A stretch of DNA of 64,000 nt from NCBI RefSeq assembly GCF_047601505.1, contig NZ_JASGJD010000001.1, positions 3,224,001-3,288,000 on the forward strand, given 5' to 3'. Within the stretch, counting starts at the first letter, position 1. The number at the start of each line of letters is the position of its first letter. The notes beneath the pieces were generated by a model. The model ran no database searches and had not been told where the DNA came from. It saw nothing but the letters and a program-made list of their open reading frames with translations. Positions 1 to 8,481 of the stretch are shown here, one piece after another. A program made the position numbers and the translations under genes. The DNA is from Cloacibacterium sp047601505. Lineage in GTDB: Bacteria > Bacteroidota > Bacteroidia > Flavobacteriales > Weeksellaceae.

Positions 1-159
1 TTCTCCGTAAACCAAGGCTGGGAAGATAATGGAGAAAAAACATCTAAAACAATAAGTTATTTTAATCTGTCAGATTTAGATACTACTACAGAATTGAGTT
101 TTAAATTAGAAAACAATATTGTAACCCAAGTAAGTATTTTTATAAATGAAGGATGCTAA
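1..159 (+). CDS. 3' end of an unidentified CDS
   Basis: An open frame enters from the left edge and stops with TAA at 157-159, giving 52 residues. They include a Trp-Glu-Asp-Asn stretch and end in Glu-Gly-Cys. The composition is rich in Asn, Thr and Ser, like exported or structural flavobacterial proteins. No family can be named from this fragment. It runs codirectionally with the transketolase genes, but a promoter at 200-207 separates it from them. Confidence 0.5.
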   Translation, partial: FSVNQGWEDNGEKTSKTISYFNLSDLDTTTELSFKLENNIVTQVSIFINEGC

Positions 160-199
160 AAATAAAGCATTTAATACCTTCAATCCCATATAAAAATTA

Positions 200-207
200 T
201 ATTTTTG
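200..207 (+). promoter_or_regulatory. -7 promoter box of the transketolase operon
   Basis: TATTTTTG matches the Bacteroidetes -7 consensus TAnnTTTG. It lies 22 bp before the ATG at 230, which places transcription start near 212. That start falls on or just before the upstream in-frame TTG at 212, so translation from 230 is favoured. No clear -33 TTG is present. Confidence 0.55.
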
Positions 208-229
208 TACCTTGAATAAATCTATATCA

Positions 230-1081
230 ATGAGCAAATCAATAGAAGAGTTGAAATCACTCACTACACAAATTAGAAGAGACATTTTGAGAATGGTTCA
301 CGCCGTAAATTCTGGTCATCCAGGTGGAAGCCTTGGTTGCGTAGAATATTTTACTGCGCTTTATGGTAAAGTAATGAACCACAAACTACCTTTCTCTATG
401 GAAGGAAAAGGAGAAGATGTTTTCTATCTTTCAAACGGTCATATTTCTCCGGTTTTTTATAGTACTTTGGCAAGATTTGGATATTTTCCGGTAGAAGAAC
501 TTTCTACTTTTAGAAAATTAAATTCAAGATTACAAGGTCACCCTACAACACACGAACATTTAGAAGGCATCAGAATGAGTTCTGGTTCTCTAGGACAAGG
601 ACTTTCTGTAGGTATTGGTACTGCTCTTGCTAAAAAAGTAGATGGAGATAAATCTTTAGTTTTTACACTTCACGGTGATGGAGAATTGCAAGAAGGACAA
701 ATCTGGGAAGCACTAATGTTTGCTGCAGCCAAAAAAGTAGATAATTTAATTGCTACAATAGATTATAATGGTCAACAGATTGACGGGAGTACAGAACACG
801 TACTTTCTTTAGGAAATCTTCATGCTAAATTTGAAGCTTTCGGTTGGGAAGTAATCGAAGAAAAAAATGGCAACGATTTAGAAGCTGTAATTGCTGCTTT
901 AGAATTTGCAAAATCTAAAACAGGAAACGGAAAACCAGTTGTTATTATGCTTCATACAGAAATGGGTAATGGTGTAGATTTCATGATGGGTTCTCACGCA
1001 TGGCACGGAAAAGCGCCAAGTGACGCTCAGTTAGAAAGCGCTCTTTCTCAATTACAATTAGATGAAGTAGCAGATTATTAA
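230..1081 (+). CDS. Transketolase, N-terminal (TPP-binding) subunit
   Basis: This is the N-terminal half of a split transketolase (283 residues from ATG 230), cytoplasmic, moving two-carbon units between pentose-phosphate sugars. A GHPGG segment near residue 30 and a thiamine-diphosphate signature (GDG at about 149-151, Asn at about 180) are visible. An in-frame TTG at 212 would add six residues, but it sits at the predicted transcription start. The C-terminal subunit begins 19 bp after the stop, so the two are surely co-transcribed and form one enzyme. Split transketolases of this size pair are known in many bacteria and archaea, so the split is not a lesion. Confidence 0.93.
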   Translation: MSKSIEELKSLTTQIRRDILRMVHAVNSGHPGGSLGCVEYFTALYGKVMNHKLPFSMEGKGEDVFYLSNGHISPVFYSTLARFGYFPVEELSTFRKLNSRLQGHPTTHEHLEGIRMSSGSLGQGLSVGIGTALAKKVDGDKSLVFTLHGDGELQEGQIWEALMFAAAKKVDNLIATIDYNGQQIDGSTEHVLSLGNLHAKFEAFGWEVIEEKNGNDLEAVIAALEFAKSKTGNGKPVVIMLHTEMGNGVDFMMGSHAWHGKAPSDAQLESALSQLQLDEVADY

Positions 1082-1100
1082 TTTTCGAAATTTAATAAAA

Positions 1101-2048
1101 ATGAAATTTACATATACAGAAAAAAAAGATACAAGAAGTGGTTTCGGAGCTGGTTTAGCAGAATTAGCAGATAAAAATCCAAATGTAATGGCTCTTTGTG
1201 CAGACTTAATTGGGTCTCTTAAAATGGAGAAATTTATAGAAAAAGCTCCTGAAAGATTTGTACAAACTGGTATTGCAGAAGCTAATATGATGGGAATTGC
1301 AGCTGGTCTTGCTACCGCTGGTAAAATTCCTTTTGCTGGCACATTCGCTAACTTTGCAACATCTAGAGTTTTAGACCAAGTTCGTCAATCTATTGCTTAT
1401 TCTAATAAAAATGTGAAAATTGCAGCTTCTCACGCGGGTCTTACCTTAGGAGAAGATGGTGCTACTCACCAAGTTTTGGAAGATATTGGTCAAATGAAAA
1501 TGTTACCAGGAATGGTAGTTATAAATCCTTGTGATTATAACCAAACAAAACAAGCTACTCTTGCTGCTGCAGAATACGTAGGTCCAGTTTATTTAAGATT
1601 CGGAAGACCTGTAGTTCCAGTTTTTATTCCAGAAGATATGCCTTTCGAAATTGGAAAAGGAATTTTGCTTCAAGAAGGTACAGATGTTACCATTGTAGCA
1701 ACTGGTCATTTGGTTTGGGAATCACTTTTAGCTGCTGATGAATTAGAGAAACAAGGTGTTTCTTGTGAAATCATCAACATCCACACTATTAAACCTTTAG
1801 ACGAAGAAATTATTCTAAAATCTGTAGAAAAAACTGGCAAAATAGTTACTGCAGAAGAGCACAATTATCTTGGAGGTTTAGGAGAATCTGTTGCCGGAAT
1901 GTTGGCAAGAAAAAGACCAACTCCACAAGAGTTTGTTGCTGTACAAGATACTTTCGGAGAAAGTGGTACACCAGCAGAATTGATGCATAAATATAAAATA
2001 GATTCTTTTGCGGTAATAGAAGCTGTAAAAAGAATTATGGAAAGATAA
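1101..2048 (+). CDS. Transketolase, C-terminal subunit
   Basis: This 315-residue protein holds the pyrimidine-binding and C-terminal domains of transketolase and completes the enzyme with the gene just upstream. A TGIAEANM motif near residue 56 carries the conserved glutamate that activates thiamine diphosphate. A central LRFGRP segment and a C-terminal nucleotide-binding-like fold follow. The domain order matches the 1-deoxyxylulose-5-phosphate synthase/transketolase superfamily. The gene ends just before a strong hairpin with a T-run, which closes the two-gene operon. Confidence 0.93.
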   Translation: MKFTYTEKKDTRSGFGAGLAELADKNPNVMALCADLIGSLKMEKFIEKAPERFVQTGIAEANMMGIAAGLATAGKIPFAGTFANFATSRVLDQVRQSIAYSNKNVKIAASHAGLTLGEDGATHQVLEDIGQMKMLPGMVVINPCDYNQTKQATLAAAEYVGPVYLRFGRPVVPVFIPEDMPFEIGKGILLQEGTDVTIVATGHLVWESLLAADELEKQGVSCEIINIHTIKPLDEEIILKSVEKTGKIVTAEEHNYLGGLGESVAGMLARKRPTPQEFVAVQDTFGESGTPAELMHKYKIDSFAVIEAVKRIMER

Positions 2049-2071
2049 AATCTTTTAATAAGACAAATGTT

Positions 2072-2107
2072 AAAATCGATGAAAACATTTTCATCGATTT
2101 TTTTTAT
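2072..2107 (+). terminator. Rho-independent terminator of the transketolase operon
   Basis: A 14-bp perfect stem (2072-2085 with 2088-2101) has a 2-base CA loop and a following T-run. It lies 24 bp after the transketolase stop. Confidence 0.85.
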
Positions 2108-2113
2108 TTACAC

Positions 2114-2141
2114 AAAAAATCCTTGCAGAAAATTGCAAGGA
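2114..2141 (-). terminator. Terminator of the Rrf2 regulator gene
   Basis: The stem TCCTTGCA (2120-2127) pairs with TGCAAGGA (2134-2141) across a 6-base loop. Read on the minus strand it is followed by a run of six T. It lies just beyond the stop of the minus-strand Rrf2 gene. Confidence 0.75.
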
Positions 2142-2148
2142 AATATGT

Positions 2149-2583
2149 TTAAATCTTAAGAAAAGCTTCGCCTTGTTCTGTCTTCAACGCCATATCGTAG
2201 ATAGAAATCTCGGAAAGTGAAGATTTCAAACCTTCTCTAATAGGCTTGTAAGTAAAATGAAAAGGGCAAGGTTTCTCTGAAGAGCATTTTTCTAGACCAA
2301 ACGCACAACGCGTAAAAATTTCTTCTCCATCTGTAGCCAAAATTATTTCGATAATTTTAATATGCTCTATTTTGTCTAAATCTACTGTAAAACCACCTTG
2401 TTTGCCTTTATTAGAAATAAGAATTCCTTTTTTGGAAAGTGGTTGAAGTATTTTCGCAACGAAAGCTTCTGGAGCATCTGTAGCTTCAGAGATTTGTTTC
2501 ACATTGGTTTTTCTTCCTGCCAAAGCTTCTTGTGCTATAAATATCACAGATTTGATGGCGTATTCGCAAGCTTTTGAAAACAT
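2149..2583 (-). CDS. Rrf2-family transcriptional regulator
   Basis: A 144-residue protein with an N-terminal winged helix-turn-helix (about residues 1-70, ending in KGKQGGF, typical of Rrf2 proteins). Three cysteines (C93, C100, C106) sit where IscR and NsrR bind an Fe-S cluster, so it probably senses iron-sulfur status, redox or NO. Which of these cannot be told from sequence. It is a single gene on the minus strand with its own -7 box (2603-2610) and terminator. Neither isc/suf genes nor a nitrosative-stress gene lies beside it, so the target is unknown. Confidence 0.85.
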   Translation of the reverse strand: MFSKACEYAIKSVIFIAQEALAGRKTNVKQISEATDAPEAFVAKILQPLSKKGILISNKGKQGGFTVDLDKIEHIKIIEIILATDGEEIFTRCAFGLEKCSSEKPCPFHFTYKPIREGLKSSLSEISIYDMALKTEQGEAFLKI

Positions 2584-2602
2584 ACTATTAGTTTTAACTA
2601 CT

Positions 2603-2610
2603 CAAAGATA
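2603..2610 (-). promoter_or_regulatory. -7 promoter box of the Rrf2 gene
   Basis: Read on the minus strand this is TATCTTTG, an exact TAnnTTTG match, 19 bp upstream of the ATG at 2583. No clear -33 TTG is visible. Confidence 0.55.
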
Positions 2611-2643
2611 AGAATTTTATTCGGATATTTTTGTCTTAAAATA

Positions 2644-3018
2644 TTATTTATAAAATTTCCATTTAGGAATAATTGTAAGCAATCCCAAGCCAATATAGCA
2701 AAAAAGATTAAATAAATCCGAATATAACATAGTTGACAGATAATATTCGTGCAAATAATAATGAACAACAACAGCAAATGGGTATAAAATCACCCCAAGC
2801 TTTCTATAAAAATAAATTCCAAAAAGTGATATAATGAGCAAAGCATCCACAGAAAAAATAACATAAAAGAACCACAAAGGTATATTAACATCCTTATGAT
2901 TGCCAAATTCTGTAGCATCTACACCTATACTTAGAAGACTAAGCAATACAAGAAAAACTACTGCAAAATAAAAACCTGTAGTCTTATTGGGGCTTTTATC
3001 AAAATAATTATCATCCAT
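2644..3018 (-). CDS. Small four-helix membrane protein, unknown function
   Basis: A 124-residue protein with a short charged N-terminus and four hydrophobic segments at roughly 14-34, 48-68, 72-88 and 98-116, ending in a basic KWKFYK tail. No motif of a known enzyme or transporter is seen. It sits between the Rrf2 and Lrp genes on the same strand. The Lrp terminator hairpin (3037-3064) lies just before its ATG, so it probably has a separate promoter; only a near-consensus TATATTTA is present there. Gene reality is supported by length, hydrophobic pattern and start codon. Confidence 0.7.
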   Translation of the reverse strand: MDDNYFDKSPNKTTGFYFAVVFLVLLSLLSIGVDATEFGNHKDVNIPLWFFYVIFSVDALLIISLFGIYFYRKLGVILYPFAVVVHYYLHEYYLSTMLYSDLFNLFCYIGLGLLTIIPKWKFYK

Positions 3019-3036
3019 ATTTGTAAATATAACAAA

Positions 3037-3064
3037 AAAAGCTTTTGAAAATTCAAAAGCTTTT
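3037..3064 (-). terminator. Terminator of the Lrp/AsnC gene
   Basis: A 13-bp perfect stem (3037-3049 with 3052-3064) has a 2-base loop and continues into T residues on the minus strand. It lies 23 bp beyond the Lrp stop. Confidence 0.75.
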
Positions 3065-3086
3065 CTATTTTTAAATATATTATTTT

Positions 3087-3557
3087 TTATACAGAAATAG
3101 CATTAATTAGTCTGTTTCTATCGCTTAAAAATTCTTCCATAGAAATCATACTTTCTGTTCTCATCACATCTTGTATGTCATCTATTTGGTAGATTATTCT
3201 TTTAGCATCTTCTGTATTTTGAGCTCTTACTTTACAGAAAATATTGTATTTTCCAGAAATTACACTGGCTTCTACAACATTAGGAATAGATGCTAATTCT
3301 TTTAAAACTTCTTGAGTTCTGTTTGATTTAGTTAATAAAATACCAATAAAAGCAGTAAAATGATAATCTAATTTACCATAATCAATATTAAGAGAAGAAC
3401 CCAAGATAATCCCTGCATCTTCCATTTTTTTTACTCTTACGTGTATTGTACCAGCAGAAACATCCATTTGTTTAGCGATTTCTGTAAATGGCATTCTTGT
3501 ATTTTCTACTAAAAAATCTAGGATTTTTTTGTCTATTTCGTCAAGCTGATAATTCAT
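3087..3557 (-). CDS. Lrp/AsnC-family transcriptional regulator
   Basis: A 156-residue protein. Residues 5-60 form the AsnC-type helix-turn-helix (LDEIDKKIL start, then an ArgMetProPhe-type recognition region). Residues 65-150 form the RAM ligand-binding domain. Members bind amino acids and control amino-acid metabolism as octamers. No target gene lies next to it, so the ligand is not predictable. It is monocistronic, with a -7 box at 3609-3616 and a terminator at 3037-3064. Confidence 0.9.
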   Translation of the reverse strand: MNYQLDEIDKKILDFLVENTRMPFTEIAKQMDVSAGTIHVRVKKMEDAGIILGSSLNIDYGKLDYHFTAFIGILLTKSNRTQEVLKELASIPNVVEASVISGKYNIFCKVRAQNTEDAKRIIYQIDDIQDVMRTESMISMEEFLSDRNRLINAISV

Positions 3558-3608
3558 AGCAATTGTTTTAAGATTATTAATTTTGTAAAAATTACTTTAT
3601 TTCTTTTG

Positions 3609-3616
3609 CAAATTTA
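3609..3616 (-). promoter_or_regulatory. -7 promoter box of the Lrp/AsnC gene
   Basis: On the minus strand this is TAAATTTG (TAnnTTTG), about 51 bp before the ATG. That leaves a leader near 45 nt, long enough for autoregulation, which is common in this family. Confidence 0.45.
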
Positions 3617-3688
3617 TAAAAATTAATTTAGACTACGAAATATATTTTTGACAAAAAATAATTGACTTTTATCACAAATAAGCGAAAC

Positions 3689-6600
3689 TTATTTTTGTTT
3701 AATTGAATCCTTCCTTAAAGAATCGGCTTTATTATTGGTTTTTATTTTCAAAGAATCTTTATTTTTTTTACTTTTTTTGAAAAGGAAATTAAAGCTTTTG
3801 CTATACACTACCCCACCTCCATAAGATTGGTTATTGTTACCATTTACACCTCCCAAACCAATATTTGAAGGTTTAGAATATCCTCTAAGCACCAAAGTTC
3901 CGTCATTATTTTTAGAAACATCATATTCTACAATTCCTTCTCCAGTAAGATAATTATTGCTGTTTGCAGATTTAGAAATAGGAACTCCGAAACCTGTTTT
4001 AAGCGTAAATCGAGGCGATAAAGTAATATTTACATTTGTATTAGCTCTATCATTAGATTCTGTACCATCTGTACCTTTTATATAATTAATGTCAATCTGA
4101 AATTGTTGGCTAATGTTATTAATTACATTTCCTAATTGTTTCAAAAGAATATTTGCGCCAGTGCTAATTCCTGTATCTTGAAAACTTACATCTCCTAAAC
4201 CGCCAGTTGCCGAAGTGTTAAAATTATTCAATACCAAAATAGAACCGAACTGCATAGTTCTCTCGTCATTATTAGACATTTTAACAGCCAATGCTTCTCT
4301 TATTTGTGTTGACGCATCTGGAGCAGAAACATCAAATTCAATTTTTGGATTTTTGAGTGTATTGGTAATTTTGGTCTGCAATTTTACATTTACTGGAGGT
4401 AATTTACCTGTACTTAAATATTCTGAAGCATTGGTAACCGTTCTGTAGTAACTTGCATTAATTTTCAAATCTGGACTAAAAGGGTCTCCATCCCAAGCAA
4501 TGCTGCTGTTTTTATCAATATGAAATTCTTTTTTCAAGAATAATTTTTGTTCGTAAGTTCCATTATCAACCAAATAAGTCCCGAAAAGATTAATTTTTCC
4601 GTTTGGCGACATTCTAAATTTCAATTTTTCTGAAGAACCTCTCACCGAAATATCTCCTACATCATCTCCTACTAACACATTTACAGTAGAGCCTTTGCTT
4701 ACACTTAACAAGAGGTTAATATCAAGATTTAATCCTTTTTTAGCATTTTCTTCTACAGTCACTACACCTTGTTTGTCTGCTTTTAGAAATCTTAACAATT
4801 TAAATTCGTCCACAGAAGAAGCGCTATTGCTATTTAAAGTGAAAACGCTATTATCCAAAACATGAAAGGTTTCAATATCTTGCGTTGGGTCGTTTTCGTT
4901 GTCTTTACCAGCTTCTATTTTTAGTTTTCCATCATTGAAGGTAACGAACAAATCTCCTTTTCCGTAGATTTTACCCCAAAATAAATCAAAATCTTTTTGC
5001 TCTGTATTCAATAACATTAAGTCTTCGGAACGCACAAAAACCTGAGCACTAATATTAGATAAATTACTCAAATCTACTTGTAACAAAGACAGAGTTCCTT
5101 TAGAATTACCTCTTCCATCGTTTAGTTTAATCGGTTCGTTTAGTAAGATAGTCCCGTTATTTAAAGTAAGTGTTGTATCTTGAAAAGTATAATCAACGCC
5201 ATTAAAATTAAGTTTCAAGCCAAAATCTTTCATGGCTAAATCTCCACCATAATTAATATCATTAAGTGGACCGCTAATGGTAACCAAACCAGTTGTTTTA
5301 CCTCTGAAATTAGAGAAAATACCGTTTACGAAAGCTTGCACAAAAGCCAAATCAAAATCATTAAGATCAGCTTTCATATCCAATGTTGGCGATGGCGTAT
5401 TGTTATTAACCGTACCTGCCAATTCTAAATGATTTTTACCTAGAAAATCAGATGAAACAATTTTAGCATCTATATCATAAATATTTGGCAAAGTACTATT
5501 TTTGGCAGAAACTATCATTTCTCCCATATTTTTACCATTTAAGAAAATATCTTTAACCGTTAAATCTATTAAAGGTTCAAAGTTGGTTTTATCCATTTTC
5601 ACTTTAATATTTCCATTGGCAATTCCTTTTAAATCAACTGGATTTTTACCTGGAAGAAGGTCTAAAATTTTATCTATTTCTAAATCTTTTACATTTACAT
5701 CTGCATTAAAATTTTTAGCATCTTTGAAAATTCCGTTCACAAAAAGTTCACTTTTTTCTGAAAATAACCTTAAATTTTTAACAACAAAATCTGCTGTATT
5801 TTTTCGATAAGTAATAGAATGATCTAACTCTGGCGAAGTATCTACACTCCAAGTAAAATTATTAATTTTCAAATCTGTAGGTTCGAATTTCACCACATAA
5901 TCTCCATTTGCATCGACACTTTGATTAAGATTAACGGCATAAGATTTCAAGTTGTTTTTTTCTTCATCTTCCAAAGTACCATGTTTGAAATTCATGGCAA
6001 GATGAAGCGATTTATTCCCTTCATTATTTCCTATCAAAGCCACTTCTTTCAGTACATTATTGGCATATTCTGCTCTTTCTATATTTACTAAAATTTGTTC
6101 TGACAGATTAGCGGTATTAATTTTTACTAGCACATTATTAATTATTGCAGAATCTTTCTTAGGCTTTTCGTTACTAAAAATATAATTAGGATTTGCCTTT
6201 GCTAATAATTGATCAGCTTCAGAAAGTTCTTGCTTTTTGGTCATAATATATTTAACCGAAGGAATATCAGCATTTAGAACCAAATTATTAGAATTTCCAT
6301 CAAAAGAACCGTCTATTTTTGCACCATCGTTTATTTTTAAATTGGGCTCAAAATAATTTACCAACTGCTGACTTACATCAAATTTATAAGTAAATTGTTG
6401 ATTTTTGAAATATCTTCTTTCTGGGTTTCCTACCAAAATTTTATTAAATCCGTTTTGGAACATTTTTCCCAAATCTCCAAGATTATATTTACCAGAAATA
6501 TTCCCTTTCACCACATTTGGCATATCAACGCTTACAATTCTTTCCTCGTTTTCGAAGAAAGCTCTCACTTGCCCATCAGGAACTTCAATTTTTTGATTAT

Positions 6601-8476
6601 TAGCTGTGAATACAACATTATTGAGTTTCGCATCCAGATTCATGTCATTAACTGTGGTGAAGGCAATTTTACCATCTACATCACCACTAAAAATAGCTTT
6701 ACCATTACCCGGAACTCCAAAATAGCTCAAATTAAGATAATCTATGTTTCCATTAATATCTGCTAATATTTTTTTGGTAGAAAAATCTATTTTTCCTGTT
6801 ATTTTTCCTTTTGCTTCTTCGTCATTTACAGTAATAACTCCGTCGTATTTTTTCTTAGAAAGTAATCCGTCTAAATAAAGATTATTGATGGTTTTTCCTA
6901 CAATTTCGATGGATGAAATGGTAGATTTTGTATTAAGAGTCAAAGTATTTACATCAAAACCTCTTCCGTTCAAATTAAATTTCCCCGAGATTAATCCCAC
7001 AGAATTATTCTTGGTAATTGCAGCCGAATTAAGGTTTTTTACATCTAAAACACCTACATATTTTGGTTCGTGCAAATCTATATCAGACAAAACAATGTCA
7101 GCCTTTGCACTTCCAATACTGGTAATAGCATCACCTTTAGCAATTACTCTTTTGGGCGTTACATCTACCGCTCCAATGTATCTTATTCTACCAAAAGGAT
7201 CGGCAAAATTTTTCATTTTATTAGCCACAAACTTTGGAACCATCGCTCTAAGAGCAGGATAAGTAATATCTGCAGAAATTTTATTGGTAACAATATTAAA
7301 ATTCCCTTTCAGTAAATTTTTAAATTTAGTTTTCGGAGTGTTTATGTTAACATCATTTCCTTTCAAAACAAAATTATTGATGCTGAAATTATTTAAAGAA
7401 CCGTACATCTTCCCCGAAAGGTCTATGGCGGAATAATTGTCCCATTTTGTTGCAAAATAAGATATGTCGTACCCAGAAATTGCACTTCCTTTCTTAAGAT
7501 TCAAATCCCAAACTACTTTATTATTGAAATCTTGCCAATGTGTTTTTTTATCCAAATGAAAAGTAATATCGCCTTGCAACAAAGAATGGTCTGTATAAAA
7601 AGTTAAATCAGTAAGAGTAAGATGTTCTTTATCCAAATCAAAATTCCCCGAAAAAGTATCTAGAAAATGAGATTTCCCCCATCTTTTGGTTCTAAAAGTA
7701 AAATTATTAATCTTGGCTTTCACTTTTGGACCTTCTACACTCAGTTTTGGTATAATGATATTTACATCTTCCGCCTGAAGCCATTTTCCTTCGTCTCCAA
7801 CGTGATTGAGATTCGTAATCGAGATTTTAGAATCTTTAATTACAATTCTAGAATTAAGTTTAAAAACTGGTTTATTAGGATTTCTAGGCGTTCCATCATC
7901 AAATTTACTAATGAATCTATTAAAATTATCTATAGAATCTCCTTTGTAAGTCACTACATTTACTACAGCATTCTCCAAAGTAAGAGAATTAAAATCCAAT
8001 TGATTTTTTTTATCAAAAACCATAGATTGTATAATTGAAAACCAATCAGAATCTGCTCTCAGTTCTTTAGCAACAATCATATCTTTATTTTTAAAATCTT
8101 TGATTTTTAATCCATTAATTGTAACATCCCCAAAAAGATTTACCTCTACTTTATCTTTAGAAATATTTACTCCAAAGTCTTCATTCAAAAAGCCCAAAGC
8201 TCTTCCTGCTGCAAAATCTCTGGTAGCAGGTAAATTAATTACGATAAAAATTAAAAGAAATAAAAAACCAAAAATCCCCACCAACCACAGAAACAACTTA
8301 GCCCACCAAGATGGCTTTTGCACATCTTTTACCACTTGCACAGCCGTAGCCTGAGCAGTTTCTATAGGATTCTCGATGGTACTTTTTATACTATCTACAG
8401 TCTCCTGAACTTTTTCTTCCACTTTTTCAGAAAGCGGCTTGTTGTTTTCGGAGTTATTATTTTCTAAATTTGCCAT
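3689..8476 (-). CDS. tamB: TamB-like translocation/assembly module protein (DUF490)
   Basis: A very large protein (1595 residues) with a cytoplasmic Glu/Lys/Asn-rich N-terminus, one transmembrane helix near residues 60-82, a long region of beta-rich AsmA/TamB-like repeats, and a C-terminal DUF490 domain (roughly the last 400 residues). TamB-type proteins span the periplasm from inner to outer membrane and support outer-membrane protein assembly or phospholipid transport, usually with a BamA-family partner. No such partner is in this window. The last 60 residues are Lys/Asp/Ser-rich. Its start codon is only 5 bp from the divergent tsaD start, so its promoter must lie inside tsaD. Confidence 0.9.
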   Translation of the reverse strand: MANLENNNSENNKPLSEKVEEKVQETVDSIKSTIENPIETAQATAVQVVKDVQKPSWWAKLFLWLVGIFGFLFLLIFIVINLPATRDFAAGRALGFLNEDFGVNISKDKVEVNLFGDVTINGLKIKDFKNKDMIVAKELRADSDWFSIIQSMVFDKKNQLDFNSLTLENAVVNVVTYKGDSIDNFNRFISKFDDGTPRNPNKPVFKLNSRIVIKDSKISITNLNHVGDEGKWLQAEDVNIIIPKLSVEGPKVKAKINNFTFRTKRWGKSHFLDTFSGNFDLDKEHLTLTDLTFYTDHSLLQGDITFHLDKKTHWQDFNNKVVWDLNLKKGSAISGYDISYFATKWDNYSAIDLSGKMYGSLNNFSINNFVLKGNDVNINTPKTKFKNLLKGNFNIVTNKISADITYPALRAMVPKFVANKMKNFADPFGRIRYIGAVDVTPKRVIAKGDAITSIGSAKADIVLSDIDLHEPKYVGVLDVKNLNSAAITKNNSVGLISGKFNLNGRGFDVNTLTLNTKSTISSIEIVGKTINNLYLDGLLSKKKYDGVITVNDEEAKGKITGKIDFSTKKILADINGNIDYLNLSYFGVPGNGKAIFSGDVDGKIAFTTVNDMNLDAKLNNVVFTANNQKIEVPDGQVRAFFENEERIVSVDMPNVVKGNISGKYNLGDLGKMFQNGFNKILVGNPERRYFKNQQFTYKFDVSQQLVNYFEPNLKINDGAKIDGSFDGNSNNLVLNADIPSVKYIMTKKQELSEADQLLAKANPNYIFSNEKPKKDSAIINNVLVKINTANLSEQILVNIERAEYANNVLKEVALIGNNEGNKSLHLAMNFKHGTLEDEEKNNLKSYAVNLNQSVDANGDYVVKFEPTDLKINNFTWSVDTSPELDHSITYRKNTADFVVKNLRLFSEKSELFVNGIFKDAKNFNADVNVKDLEIDKILDLLPGKNPVDLKGIANGNIKVKMDKTNFEPLIDLTVKDIFLNGKNMGEMIVSAKNSTLPNIYDIDAKIVSSDFLGKNHLELAGTVNNNTPSPTLDMKADLNDFDLAFVQAFVNGIFSNFRGKTTGLVTISGPLNDINYGGDLAMKDFGLKLNFNGVDYTFQDTTLTLNNGTILLNEPIKLNDGRGNSKGTLSLLQVDLSNLSNISAQVFVRSEDLMLLNTEQKDFDLFWGKIYGKGDLFVTFNDGKLKIEAGKDNENDPTQDIETFHVLDNSVFTLNSNSASSVDEFKLLRFLKADKQGVVTVEENAKKGLNLDINLLLSVSKGSTVNVLVGDDVGDISVRGSSEKLKFRMSPNGKINLFGTYLVDNGTYEQKLFLKKEFHIDKNSSIAWDGDPFSPDLKINASYYRTVTNASEYLSTGKLPPVNVKLQTKITNTLKNPKIEFDVSAPDASTQIREALAVKMSNNDERTMQFGSILVLNNFNTSATGGLGDVSFQDTGISTGANILLKQLGNVINNISQQFQIDINYIKGTDGTESNDRANTNVNITLSPRFTLKTGFGVPISKSANSNNYLTGEGIVEYDVSKNNDGTLVLRGYSKPSNIGLGGVNGNNNQSYGGGVVYSKSFNFLFKKSKKNKDSLKIKTNNKADSLRKDSIKQK
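8442..8472 (+). promoter_or_regulatory. Promoter of tsaD (-33 TTG and -7 box)
   Basis: TTG at 8442-8444, a 20-bp spacer, then TAAATTTG at 8465-8472. This is a full Bacteroidetes-type promoter. It lies inside the first codons of the opposed tamB gene and only 9 bp before the tsaD ATG, so the tsaD mRNA should have a leader of about 5 nt. Confidence 0.6.
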
Positions 8477-8481
8477 TACTT

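Noticed and set aside
212..229. TTG start for the transketolase N-terminal subunit
   Set aside because: It coincides with the predicted transcription start after the -7 box at 200-207; ATG 230 fits better.
3689..8476. Plus-strand frames inside tamB (for example 6395-6766, 7667-8038)
   Set aside because: They are antisense shadows of a long, clearly coding minus-strand gene, with no signals of their own.
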